Source: Mastigamoeba balamuthi (lineage: Eukaryota; Evosea; Mastigamoebida; Mastigamoebidae). From it: 36,480 nucleotides of DNA. Each line of letters opens with the position of its first letter. Position 1 is the first letter of the stretch. The notes below the pieces were generated by a model. It made no database searches. It had not been told where the DNA came from and saw only the letters and a program-made list of their open reading frames with translations. The stretch is from assembly GCA_902651635.1 (NCBI GenBank), contig CACRSC010000099.1, forward strand, positions 58,740 through 95,219, given 5' to 3'. The translations under genes were made by a program, and so were the position numbers. Positions 10,129 through 21,589 of this stretch are shown here, piece after piece.

Positions 10129-13100
10129 GCGCCCAGGTCTGCGGGCGCGGGCCTGCGCGAGAGCGTCAGCGTGGGGTCTGTGCTGGACACGCTCCGCGTG
10201 GGTGCTCGCCAGGACGGCAGCCAGCGCTGGGCGGACATCGCCCGAGGCGCCCAGGGCTTCGCCGCGGGCATCGTCGAGGCCGCCAAGAGGGCGTCGGCCA
10301 CGAGGGACGCGGCGCACGACAGGGAGGCGCAGGAGGCGCTCGAGGCGATGAGCGCGGAGCAGTGGGCTGCGGTGGCAGCGCGGGCAGTGGAGCGGGACCC
10401 GCAGGCCATGCGCCTGGTGGTCGACAGCGTGGCCGGCGGGCTGCACGCGAGCCCCGAGCGGAGGGAGCAGCTGCTCCGCACGCTCTCGGACAACGCCGCG
10501 GTGAGCGCCCTGGCAGAGGCCCCGGCAGCCACGCAGCGCGGCTGGGGAGAGCGAGAGCCGTCGCTGGTGGCGGGCGCAGGGGGCGGGCAGGAGGGCGTGC
10601 GGAGAGGGCTGCGGGAGCTGCCGTACCAGAGGAAGCTGGAGCTGCTGGGGGACAAGGAGAGCGCGCAGCCGTGGGTCGGCGTGGTGGCACAGATGCTCAC
10701 CCAGGCGCCAGAGGCCACCAGGGCAGCGCTGAGCGCAGAGGTCGCAGGCCAGGCCACGCCCGCCAGCTGCTTCAGGGACATGCTGCTCGCCATCAGCTCG
10801 CGCAACGCTGAGAAGGTGATCGCGATGATCGGCGAGGCCTCTGGCAGTGCTGGCGTGCAGGAGCCCCAGAGGGAAGCAACGGCGGAGCGCTGGCAGAGGA
10901 CCCCACGGCGGGGCAGCTGGCGCAGGCTGTCATCGGCGGCTGCGCTGTGGTTCCTGCAGTGGCCTCTCGGCTGCGCGGAGAAGGGGCGATGTGCGCTGGC
11001 TGTGGAGCAGCAGGAGGCGTGCAGAGCATCGGCATTGGGGACCTGCGCACGATTGTGTGCTGCGGCATGGAGGACATCCTCGAGGGCGTGGCCGCTGCAC
11101 AGCCAGCAGCGGTCCACAACGCTGTGCTCGGAGCCCTCTCCCACTGCTCCGACCAGTCCTCCCAGTGGCCACCGCACTACGCGTTCAGCGGCGAGCCTGG
11201 GGCCGAAGGGGCCTCTGGCATTCAGTGGACCACAACGCGCGACGTCTGCAACGTCGCACTGGCCACTGCGCTCTTCCGGGACAGCCAGATGTGGAACGCC
11301 AGCAGCCGCAGAGAGTTCGCAGAGGCCGCGAAGAGCCTGTTGCCGCACGTGGAGCTGGAGGACCTGAGTGTGTTCGACGCCGAGCACGTGCTGTCGCTGC
11401 TGCCCGACGCCAAGCTGAGCAACATGCTCCTGTGGCCTGGGCCGCAGCAGGACAGGGAGGCGGAAGCCGCAATGGGCCCCGTGCTGAGGGGAATGCGGTC
11501 CGCGTGGCTGGAGGTGCTCAGCGCAGCTGCTGGGAGCGAGGACTCGCCCACGGGAGGCAGAGCAGCGGTGGTGAGGCTGTGGGCCAAGAGGGGCACGACT
11601 GTGGAGGAGGAAGCAGCGAACTACCACCAGCGCATGCACGAGGCCACGCAGCGCACTCTGTGCCGCGCAGTCGACGACGTGGAGCAGCGCGAGGGGGCGC
11701 GGGTGCGGGACAGAGTGCGGGGCTTCCTGGGGGCGAGCGGGACGGACGATCAGGCGATCAGTAGCGGCACAGCGTCGCTGACGCGGCTGGGGTGGCTGGA
11801 GCTGCTGCGGGCTGTGGTTGTGGACGACGCGGTGGCGCTGCAGGCGGTGGGCGACGCGCTGGGGGACGTTGTGGGGCGCCGAGTGGACACGGGGGAGATC
11901 AGCGACAGCGAGGGCGAGGGGCTGGCAGAGCTGGTGCGCGAGGCCAGCGACTCGGGGTACTCGAGGGTCGTGGCTGCGCTGGCGCAGAGTGCGCCGACCG
12001 CGACAGCCCGCGTGCTCCTCGGGGCGACAGCGGCTGGCGGGAACGCTGACGGAGCGGCAGCCGAGTACACACGCGGTGCACTGGAGGCGGTGGGAGCGAG
12101 CATGCGCGGTCTGCTGGACATCATCAGGGCCGGTGTCAAGCAGCTTCCCAACGTGCTGGTGCCCCTCATCAGCGCAGCCAGCGGGAGGGAGATCAGCGCC
12201 GAGGCTGTGATCGACTGGGCAGACAGAGCAGCCACAGGGAGCGACGGGGCATCGGTTTCGCTGAGAGCGTGGCCAGAGCCCACTGTGTACCCCAGCGGCA
12301 GAGGGATGGCGATCCTGGTCGTCCCGTCAGAGAACTGGAGTGCGCCGTGCACAGAGGACTTCATGAAGAAGGGTGCCGCGTACCACGGCTTCCTGACGAT
12401 GGCCCTCTGCACGGCTCTGAATCTCCGGCACCGGACATGCAGAAAGGTAGTCCAATCGATGCTCCGCTGGATCTACAAGCTGCCAAAGGACCCTCAAGGG
12501 CTCAGCCCTCCTGAAAAGCCATCCATGTTTCCCTTCATGGCCAAGTTTCCTGGCCTGCCGTTCCTGCAGAGCGTGTTTGCCCAGCCGAGGGCACGGTCTA
12601 TCAGCAGCGCCCCACTCCCGCGAGCAGCCCGCGCCATGCGTGGCGTCGCCCGCGGGGGCAGCGCACCTGCGCGAGGCGAGGGCGCCGTCCTGGCGACGTG
12701 GGACTCGCCCGTGTCGCTGCGCGCTGTGCTCCACGACTCGGCGGTGGCGGGCGAGCTGAGCGACCCGCAGATCGCTGTGGTGCCCCGCGCAACCGGCAGA
12801 GCCGAGGCGATCAGGGCGCTGTGGCAGCCGGCCGCGGGCGACCCCGGGGACGTGGACAGCGCGCACGCGTTCGCGGCGGTGCGGGCGGTGGTCGAGGCGG
12901 TGGAGCGGGTGCTGCGCCCCATGCGTGCGGGCGACTGGCCCCGGCAGGCGCTGCCCCAGCTCTGCGACGGCGTGGGCGGCCCTGCGGGGGCGGGCAGCGA
13001 CGAGGGGCTGCTGTGGCAGGTGGGGGCCACGCTGCGAGTGGACGCGGAGGCGCGGGGCGTCACGGAGCCGCTGTACAGCCGGGCAGCTGGCGGGCTGCTG

Positions 13101-14529
13101 CTGCCGGCGCGCGGAGCGGGGGCGGCTGCGGGCCCGGAGGCGGCGAGGGGCGGGGCGTGGGAGGTGGTGGCGCACACGGCGGGGTACGCGGTGCTGGACG
13201 CGCTGCGGCCGGCGTGGGCCGAGGGTGTGGGGCGGCGGCCCGAGGGCGGAGTGCTGCACGAGGCGGTGGCGGACCTGACGGCGCTGCTGGTGGGGCTGGG
13301 GACGCCTGCGGTGGGCGGGGCTGTGGTGGCGCAGACGCGGTGCGACCTGCGTGCGGGCGTCGCTGCGGGGCGGCAGCAGCCGGCGGTGGCGGACGAGGCG
13401 CTGGGCGGTAGCGCAGTGCGGAGCGCGAGCAGCGGACTGACGGCGCGGGACGTGTGGGAGGCGGCGACGGGGCGGGCGCGGGAGAGGGCGAGGCGGTGGG
13501 GCAGCCGGGAGGTGTCGGCGATGGTCACGAGCGCTGTGGTCGGGGCCGTTGCGGCCGAGGTGGCGCGGCGCAGCCGCAGGGGAGCCGGGGCGGCGGCAGA
13601 GGACCCCGCAGAGGTGCTGAGCCAGGCGGCCCATGAGGCCCTGCGCGCGCTGGTGGCCGCGTGCCTGAGCGCCGACCACAGGACAGCGGCGCCCACGCTC
13701 GTGCAGTTCTGCGGGCTGCTCGTGGTGAGCCATCTGTGCTCTGCTGCCACTCTGCTTCTCTGCTCACACTCGCCGATCGGCACAGGCGGATGGGACGCCC
13801 GATGGCGAGGGCAGCGAGGGCATGGATGCCGGGCTGAGAGCCGCTCTGCGCCAGGAGCTGGAGAGGCGGTATCTGCTGCCGGAGCAGTGGCAGCACGTGC
13901 AGCAGAAGCAGCACGAGTTGCAGCCCTTGAGCCTGCCCGCCGAGAGCATCGAGCACACGAGTGCCACAGTCCGCGGGTTTCTGCTGCTCGCACCCGCCAA
14001 GCCCACTGTCCTCGGTCCCTCCTCTGCGGCCAGTGCAATGCCACCGAGAGGACAGCAGCAGCAGCAGCAGCAGCCACTGCTCCGGACCCAGTTCAGGGGC
14101 GACGGAGGAGGATCGCCCAGCGCTGCAGTGGCCGGACCAGCACGGAGGATGTGCGAGTGCATCGCGATTGCCGGGGCAAAGGCGAGGAGCTGTGTCGAGT
14201 GCCCCGTGAGCAGGCAGCTGTGGGCAACGCTCAGCGGGGGAGCCCAGAAAGCACTGGCCAGGGCAAGGAGCGACGAGGTTGGAGCGTGGGAAGGGCTGGT
14301 GGAGACGTGGGAAGCAGTGGAGAGGATGGCAGCGGGGCAGCGGTTCGGGGACAGGCGCATGTGGAGCGCTATTGTGGTGGATGCGGCAGAAGAGAGGACG
14401 GGAGAGGGATGCAGGAAGGCCATCAAGAAGCTGGTTCTGTCACTGGAGTACGTGGTGGGATGCTGCAACGAAAGCACGAGCCTGAGGCTTTGGAGGCAGG
14501 TCCTCGTTTCGTTCGGCAATGCACCTTAG
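10129..14529 (+). repeat. Constant region of the array, copy A
   Basis: From GCGCCCAGGTCTGCGG onward this segment is almost identical to 16740-21136; about 20 single-base differences were seen by eye before the last intron. Immediately upstream the two copies are hard to align at DNA level. Copy D switches to the same sequence at the same point (about position 72, minus strand). Confidence 0.88.
12447..12569 (+). other. 123-nt in-frame intron-like segment in copy A
   Basis: AAAG|GTAGTC ... GTTCCTGCAG|AG bounds 41 codons without a stop, in phase 0 at both ends, with lower GC and a pyrimidine-rich 3' end. It could be coding, a retained intron, or an exitron. The same segment is at 19056-19178 in copy B. 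Confidence 0.4.
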
Positions 14530-15417
14530 TTACCGAGTCTTGGAATCACACGCAGTGAAACACCCTCTGCGATTGAGTCACTGAGCAGACGGGAACGTAA
14601 CACTGAGATGTGGTGGTCAGTGGCCAATGCTGAAGTCTGTCTTTCTGACAAAATAATCATCGACGATGGATTCTCTTTTTCAGATGGGTAGGGCTCTCTA
14701 TTCGGAATGGTTCCAACGTGTCCACCGAGAACAGCCTCATTGGCATGTGGCAGCCGCGACTCCACGAATCGCCCACTCCTTGTGATTGCTGCTCTCTGTG
14801 GCTTTAATATCCCCTTAAATATCCCCCCTCTTCAGTTTCTAATGAAAATTCCCCAGGCTGGGCCACTGTGCGAACCCCTTCAGGATAAGTGTATAGTTCA
14901 ATTCCAATATTTTTCTTACATCCTCAGGTCGGAATCAGGAGTAGTTGGCTGCTCTGTAGAATGAGAAGACAGGAAAGACAGGAGAGATAATGATGTTTAT
15001 ACTCATATGAAAGACATGGTAATCGAGCCCTTGAAAACGTGTGTTTGGCAACTGGTGAAGTGCCACACTGTTGAGCCGCCAACCAATGGGCAGATTGGCA
15101 TGTGAGTCGACCCCTGTCGGGGATGTAGGCGACCATCAACAGGTGCGCCCTGGGGAAGACCACGTTAAGCACGGCCATCCCACTTCAGGGAGACTTCAAA
15201 AGTACACTCAGTCTCCCATTTGTTACCAACAAGGAGAGGCCTTTTTGGCTAAGGGAACTGTCTGAACAGCAACCCAGGCTCTGGGATTGAAGTATGTTCA
15301 ATACACCAAATCGGCAGATTCGAATATCTTTGGGGCTTTCGATGATATTTTGTGCATTCCACTTCACATTCTCACCCACAACAACAGTCAGCACCAAGGC
15401 ACCAAGGAGCAGGGGCC
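14530..15417. other. Inter-copy spacer A/B with 3' flank repeat and PA-gene relic
   Basis: No intact gene. 14530 to about 14735 is the 3' flank shared by copies A, B and C (begins GTTACCGAGTCTTGGAATC). 15040-15190 is a degenerate minus-strand piece of the PA-domain gene (see 22856-23215). The last ~70 bases resemble the region upstream of copy A. Confidence 0.65.
15040..15190 (-). pseudogene. Relic of PA-domain gene 3' part (between copies A and B)
   Basis: On the minus strand it encodes AVLNVVFPRAHLLMVAYIP, as in the better copy at 22856-23215, then diverges by frameshift. The PA core upstream of this point is missing. Confidence 0.6.
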
Positions 15418-18400
15418 ATGGAACTCAAGCCGCACCCGCCATTCTTCAGGCTGAGCGACTTCAGGCTGAGGATGTGCCCCCCAAATTCCAATTGTCCCAG
15501 CACAGCTCACAGAGGCGGCAGACGCGAGCAAGCAGAGATGGACAAGGCACAGGGAGAGGGCTTCGCGGTGTGGGCCTGCCTGAGCCAGAGCCCAACCACC
15601 ACCCGGGCCCACTCGGGGCCTGTGCTGTTCCAGCAGGGTGCTGCGGTGTGGCCAGAGTTCACCCTCACTGCCTACGCCACTGGCGGCATGGCCAGCTTCG
15701 CCATTGTCTGCTGCACCCAGCAGCACCCAGAGGTTGTCGGCACCGGCTACACAGTCGTGGGTGCCCTGAGCATTGAGACAGACGGCGGCGGCGTCCCTCT
15801 CTATCAGCCCACAGGGCAGAAAGCCCTGTGGGGTTATCTGTTCTTCCTTTTCACACCGCTCGCCCCAACCGAGGATCTCATGACGACGTCGCTCTGGGCG
15901 CTCTTTGCTGGGACCAACCGTAAGCTCCCTTTCCCGCCCGAGCGATCGACGGCAGGGAATCGCCCGCAATTCGTATTTCTTTCATTCACTAGGTCAATGA
16001 GTTGGTGGCATCCGAACACTCTCTGCCGGTTGGTGCTGTTGTGGCTTCTCAACTCAGCTCTGTGCGCATGGCAGACTGCGGCAACAAGGAGTACCTACGT
16101 GGCGCAGAGGTGGACGCCCTGCAAGCGAGAGACGCTGTGACGGGGTACTTCAGGCAAGACGCCTACAAGTCGGTCCACCACAAGACCAAAACCGGCATCA
16201 AAGCAACCTGCAGAGCGCTCAGGGAGCGCCTCACGCGCATGGCCGTCAGTGCCCAGAGGGGCGACGTGGTCCTCTTCTACTTCTCGGGGCTGGGGACCAC
16301 CGTCGTCGAACCACGGCGCAGCCCCGATGGCCAGAGCACCGACCTCATCCGCATGACGGCCCTCTGCCCCTAGTGCGACCCTCTCGGCGCGCGCTCTCCC
16401 ACGCGGACCCTCTGACACACAGGGTGCAGCGACGCGGAGCTCGCGCCCAATGCGAACGGCGAGCCCAGGAACGTGCTGACGTCGGAGCTGGTGGGCCAGC
16501 TGCTCGACCCCGCTCTGAACTCGGGAGCCACTGTGATCCTCATCCTCGACTGCTGCTTCACGGGCCCGGGAAACTCCGCGCCCACGCCCATAGCCAGCCT
16601 CCGCTTCGATGCGCTCCGCTACGGGGACAACCGGCTGTACAAGTTCCTGCCTACCCAGCAGAGGGCGGACCTCGCCGTACGCGACTTCGTGGCGGTCGTG
16701 CAGGACCTCAACGGCACCGTGAGAGATGTCTCGGCGCCTGCGCCCAGGTCTGCGGGCGCGGGCCTGCGCGAGAGCGTCAGCGTGGGGTCTGTGGTGGACA
16801 CGCTCCGCGTGGGGGCTCGCCAGGACGGCAGCCAGCGCTGGGCGGACATCGCCCGAGGCGCCCAGGGCTTCGCCGCGGGCATCGTCGAGGCCGCCAAGAG
16901 GGCGTCGGCCACGAGGGACGCGGCGCACGACAGGGAGGCGCAGGAGGCGCTCGAGGCGATGAGCGCGGAGCAGTGGGCTGCGGTGGCAGCGCGGGCAGTG
17001 GAGCGGGACCCGCAGGCCATGCGCCTGGTGGTCGACAGCGTGGCCGGCGGGCTGCACGCGAGCCCCGAGCGGAGGGAGCAGCTGCTCCGCACGCTCTCGG
17101 ACAACGCCGCGGTGAGCGCCCTGGCAGAGGCCCCGGCAGCCACGCAGCGCGGCTGGGGAGAGCGAGAGCCGTCGCTGGTGGCGGGCGCAGGGGGCGGGCA
17201 GGAGGGCGTGCGGAGAGGGCTGCGGGAGCTGCCGTACCAGAGGAAGCTGGAGCTGCTGGGGGACAAGGAGAGCGCGCAGCCGTGGGTCGGCGTGGTGGCA
17301 CAGATGCTCACCCAGGCGCCAGAGGCCACCAGGGCAGCGCTGAGCGCAGAGGTCGCAGGCCAGGCCACACCCGCCAGCTGCTTCAGGGACATGCTGCTCG
17401 CCATCAGCTCGCGCAACGCTGAGAAGGTGGTCGCGATGATCGGCGAGGCCTCGGGCAGTGCTGGCGTGCAGGAGCCCCAGGGAAGCAACGGCGGAGCGCT
17501 GGCAGAGGACCCCATGGCGGGGCAGCTGGCGCAGGCTGTCATCGGCGGCTGCGCTGTGGTTCCTGCAGTGGCCTCTCGGCTGCGCGGAGAAGGGGCGATG
17601 TGCGCTGGCTGTGGAGCAGCAGGAGGCGTGCAGAGCATCGGCATTGGGGACCTGCGCACGATTGTGTGCTGCGGCATGGAGGACATCCTCGAGGGCGTGG
17701 CCGCTGCACAGCCAGCAGCGGTCCACAACGCTGTGCTCGGAGCCCTCTCCCACTGCTCCGACCAGTCCTCCCAGTGGCCACCGCACTACGCGTTCAGCGG
17801 CGAGCCTGGGGCCGAAGGGGCCTCTGGCATTCAGTGGACCACAACGCGCGACGTCTGCAACGTCGCACTGGCCACTGCGCTCTTCCGGGACAGCCAGATG
17901 TGGAACGCCAGCAGCCGCAGAGAGTTCGCAGAGGCCGCGAAGAGCCTGTTGCCGCACGTGGAGCTGGAGGACCTGAGTGTGTACGACGCCGAGCACGTGC
18001 TGTCGCTGCTGCCCGACGCCAAGCTGAGCAACATGCTCCTGTGGCCTGGGCCGCAGCAGGACAGGGAGGCGGAAGCCGCAATGGGCCCCGTGCTGAGGGG
18101 AATGCGGTCCGCGTGGCTGGAGGTGCTCAGCGCAGCTGCTGGGAGCGAGGACTCGCCCACGGGAGGCAGAGCAGCGGTGGTGAGGCTGTGGGCCAAGAGG
18201 GGCACGACTGTGGAGGAGGAAGCAGCGAACTACCACCAGCGCATGCACGAGGCCACGCAGCGCACTCTGTGCCGCGCAGTCGACGACGTGGAGCAGCGCG
18301 AGGGGGCGCGGGTGCGGGACAGAGTGCGGGGCTTCCTGGGGGCGAGCGGGACGGACGATCAGGCGATCAGTAGCGGCACAGCGTCGCTGACGCGGCTGGG

Positions 18401-21136
18401 GTGGCTGGAGCTGCTGCGGGCTGTGGTTGTGGACGACGCGGTGGCGCTGCAGGCGGTGGGCGACGCGCTGGGGGACGTTGTGGGGCGCCGAGTGGACACG
18501 GGGGAGATCAGCGACAGCGAGGGCGAGGGGCTGGCAGAGCTGGTGCGCGAGGCCAGCGACTCGGGGTACTCGAGGGTCGTGGCTGCGCTGGCGCAGAGTG
18601 CGCCGACCGCGACAGCCCGCGTGCTCCTCGGGGCGACAGCGGCTGGCGGGAACGCTGACGGAGCGGCAGCCGAGTACACACGCGGTGCACTGGAGGCGGT
18701 GGGAGCGAGCATGCGCGGTCTGCTGGACATCATCAGGGCCGGTGTCAAGCAGCTTCCCAACGTGCTGGTGCCCCTCATCAGCGCAGCCAGCGGGAGGGAG
18801 ATCAGCGCCGAGGCTGTGATCGACTGGGCAGACAGAGCAGCCACAGGGAGCGACGGGGCATCGGTTTCGCTGAGAGCGTGGCCAGAGCCCACTGTGTACC
18901 CCAGCGGCAGAGGGATGGCGATCCTGGTCGTCCCGTCAGAGAACTGGAGTGCGCCGTGCACAGAGGACTTCATGAAGAAGGGTGCCGCGTACCACGGCTT
19001 CCTGACGATGGCCCTCTGCACGGCTCTGAATCTCCGGCACCGGACATGCAGAAAGGTAGTCCAATCGATGCTCCGCTGGATCTACAAGCTGCCAAAGGAC
19101 CCTCAAGGGCTCAGCCCTCCTGAAAAGCCATCCATGTTTCCCTTCATGGCCAAGTTTCCTGGCCTGCCGTTCCTGCAGAGCGTGTTTGCCCAGCCGAGGG
19201 CACGGTCTATCAGCAGCGCCCCACTCCCGCGAGCAGCCCGCGCCATGCGTGGCGTCGCCCGCGGGGGCAGCGCACCTGCACGAGGCGAGGGCGCCGTCCT
19301 GGCGACGTGGGACTCGCCCGTGTCGCTGCGCGCTGTGCTCCACGACTCGGCGGTGGCGGGCGAGCTGAGCGACCCGCAGATCGCTGTGGTGCCCCGCGCA
19401 ACGCGCAGAGCCGAGGCGATCAGGGCGCTGTGGCAGCCAGCCGCGGGCGACCCCGGGGACGTGGACAGCGCGCACGCGTTCGCGGCGGTGCGGGCGGTGG
19501 TCGAGGCGGTGGAGCGGGTGCTGCGCCCCATGCGTGCGGGCGACTGGCCCCGGCAGGCGCTGCCCCAGCTCTGCGACGGCGTGGGCGGCCCTGCGGGGGC
19601 GGGCAGCGACGAGGGGCTGCTGTGGCAGGTGGGGGCCACGCTGCGAGTGGACGCGGATGCGCGGGGCGTCACGGAGCCGCTGTACAGCCGGGCAGCTGGC
19701 GGGCTGCTGCTGCCGGCGCGCGGAGCGGGGGCGGCTGCGGGCCCGGAGGCGGCGAGGGGCGGGGCGTGGGAGGTGGTGGCGCACACGGCGGGGTACGCGG
19801 TGCTGGACGCGCTGCGGCCGGCGTGGGCCGAGGGGGTGGGGCGGCGGCCCGAGGGCGGAGTGCTGCACGAGGCGGTGGCGGACCTGACGGCGCTGCTGGT
19901 GGGGCTGGGGACGCCTGCGGTGGGCGGGGCTGTGGTGGCGCAGACGCGGTGCGACCTGCGTGCGGGCGTCGCTGCGGGGCGGCAGCAGGCGGCGGTGGCG
20001 GACGAGGCGCTGGGCGGGAGCGCAGTGCGGAGCGCGAGCAGCGGACTGACGGCGCGGGACGTGTGGGAGGCGGCGACGGGGCGGGCGCGGGAGAGGGCGA
20101 GGCGGTGGGGCAGCCGCGAGGTGTCGGCGATGGTCACGAGCGCTGTGTTCGGGGCCGTGGCGGCCGAGGTGGCGCGGCGCAGCCGCAGGGGAGCCAGGGC
20201 GGCGGCAGAGGACCCCGCAGAGGTGCTGAGCCAGGCGGCCCATGAGGCCCTGCGCGCGCTGGTGGCCGCGTGCCTGAGCGCCGACCACAGGACAGCGGCG
20301 CCCACGCTCGTGCAGTTCTGCGGGCTGCTCGTGGTGAGCCATCTGTGCTCTGCTGCCACTCTGCTTGTCTGATGTCCTTCCCCCGTTGGACACAGGCGGA
20401 TGGGACGCCCGATGGCGAGGGAAGCGAGGGCATGGATGCCGGGCTGAGAGCCGCTCTGCGTCAGGAACTGGAGAGGCGGTATCTGCTGCCGGAGCAGTGG
20501 CAGCACGTGCAGCAGAAGCAGCACGAGTTGCAGCCCTTGAGCCTGCCCGCCGAGAGCATCGAGCACACGAGTGCCACAGTCCGCGGGTTTCTGCTGCTCG
20601 CACCAGCCAAGCCCACTGTCCTCGGTCCCTCCGCTGCGGCCAGTGCGGTACCACCCGAGGGACAGCAGCAGCAGCAGCAGCAGCCACTGCGCCGGACCCA
20701 GTTCATGGTCGACGGAGGATCGCCCAGCGCTGCAGTGGCCGGGCCAGCACGGAGGATGTGCGAGTGCATCGCGATGGCCGGGGCAAAGGCAAGGAGCTGT
20801 GTCGAGTGCCCCGTGAGCAGGCAGCTGTGGGCAACGCTCAGCGGGGGAGCCCAGAAAGCACTGGCCAGGGCAAGGAGCGGCGAGGTTGGAGCGTGGGAAG
20901 GGCTGGTGGAGACGTGGGAAGCAGTGGAGAGGATGGCAGCGGGGCAGCGGTTCGGGGACAGGCGCATGTGGAGCGCTATTATGGCGGAGGCGGCAGAGGA
21001 GAGGACGACAGAGGGATGCAGGGAGGCCGTCAAGAAGCTTGTGCTGTCACTGGAGTACGTGGTGGGATGCTGCAACGAAAGCACGAGCCTGAGGCTTTGG
21101 AGGCAGGTCCTCGTTTCGTTCGGCAATGCACCTTAG
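15418..21136 (+). CDS. Pseudo-caspase/pseudo-metallopeptidase fusion protein, copy B (intact)
   Basis: Exons 15418-15919, 16075-16372, 16430-20333, 20396-21136 sum to 5445 nt and encode 1814 residues. Introns: GTAAGC..GCAG (phase 1), GTGCGA..GCAG (phase 2), GTGAGC..ACAG (phase 0). A short optional intron may lie near 15473 (GTGCCC), as in A and D. Residues ~1-165: C2-like beta segment. ~168-330: caspase/metacaspase p20-like domain with LRGAEVDALQ, GDVVLFYFSGLG (His of SGHG replaced by Leu) and LILDCCFTG (Cys kept, following His replaced by Phe). ~375-1280: mostly helical constant region, unrecognised. ~1330-1500: thermolysin-like gluzincin fold with SAHAFAAVRAVVEAVERVL, a VTEPLYSRAAGGLLL strand, EVVAHTAGYAVLDALRP (expected HExxH) and VLHEAVADLTALL (third-ligand Glu kept). 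C-terminal ~245 residues: poly-Q and a Cys-containing helical region. No signal peptide or TM segment. Role unknown; scaffold or sensor function is inference. Confidence 0.8.
16740..21136 (+). repeat. Constant region of the array, copy B
   Basis: Partner of 10129-14529. Identity continues past the stop into the 3' flank to about 21340. Only the final exon and flank are also present in copy C. Confidence 0.88.
19056..19178 (+). other. 123-nt in-frame intron-like segment in copy B
   Basis: Same as 12447-12569: GTAGTC donor, CTGCAG acceptor, phase 0 at both ends, no internal stop, 41 codons including KLPKDPQGL. Removing it keeps the frame. Confidence 0.4.
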
Positions 21137-21411
21137 TTACCGAGTCTTGGAATCACACACAGTGAAACACCCTCTGCGACTGAGGCACTGAGCAGACGGG
21201 AACGTAACACTGAGATGTGGTGGTCAGTTGCCAATGCTGTCGAATGGCTTTCTGACGAAATACTCATCCACGATGCTCTTTTTTGATGGATAGGGCTCTC
21301 GTTACGGAATGGTACCAACGTGTCCACCGAGCACACCCGCAGCAGACTACCTCAGTAATGAACTCTGGTGTCGCCAAACATCAAGCCTCGCTTGAGTTTG
21401 AATCACAACGC

Positions 21412-21575
21412 CCTTGTAGAAGTGTGTTTGGCAACTGGTGCAGTGCCACACCGTTTAGCCGCCAACCAATGAGCAGATTGGCATGCGAGTCATCGACCCC
21501 TGTCGGGATGTAGGCGACCATCAACAGGCGCGCCCTGGGGAAGACCACGTTAAGCACGGCCATCCCACATCAGGG
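21412..21575 (-). pseudogene. Relic of PA-domain gene 3' part (after copy B)
   Basis: It encodes AVLNVVFPRARLLMVAYIP and the following HANLLIGWRL stretch on the minus strand. About 200 nt carrying the PA core are absent between CATCCCA and GGGAGA compared with 23030-23225. The relic at 15040-15190 shares the same deletion junction. Confidence 0.65.
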
Positions 21576-21589
21576 AGAATGCATATTAA

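Larger units (their letters stand above)
8801..14529 (+). pseudogene. Pseudo-caspase/pseudo-metallopeptidase family, copy A (frameshifted)
   Basis: Exons: 8801-8859, 8932-9326, 9467-9764, 9822-13724, 13786-14529. Introns begin GTGCGT, GTAAGC, GTGCGT and GTGAGC and end CAG. Order: C2-like segment, p20-like domain (GAEADARL, GDVVLFFFSGLG, LVLDCGFTG; catalytic His and Cys both lost), helical constant region, gluzincin-like domain with HTAGY in place of HExxH, and a C-terminal exon with a Gln run. Relative to copy B there is a 2-nt insertion (CAGAGGG against CAGGG) at about 10868-10871. It shifts the frame, and translation would stop at 11365-11367 after about 765 residues. Removing those 2 nt gives 5397 nt, a multiple of three. 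The rest of the frame downstream is open, so the shift is recent, a sequencing error, or tolerated as a truncated product ending just inside the constant body. Confidence 0.75.

Noticed and set aside
10865-10873. Programmed frameshifting in copy A
   Set aside because: No slippery heptamer or stem is evident, and copy B simply lacks the two bases. A mutation or sequence error is simpler.
9345-20687. Long minus-strand frames (up to 764 codons) opposite copies A and B
   Set aside because: They lie antisense to exons supported by motifs, conserved introns and inter-copy conservation. Composition is Arg/Ser/Pro-rich without domain signals.
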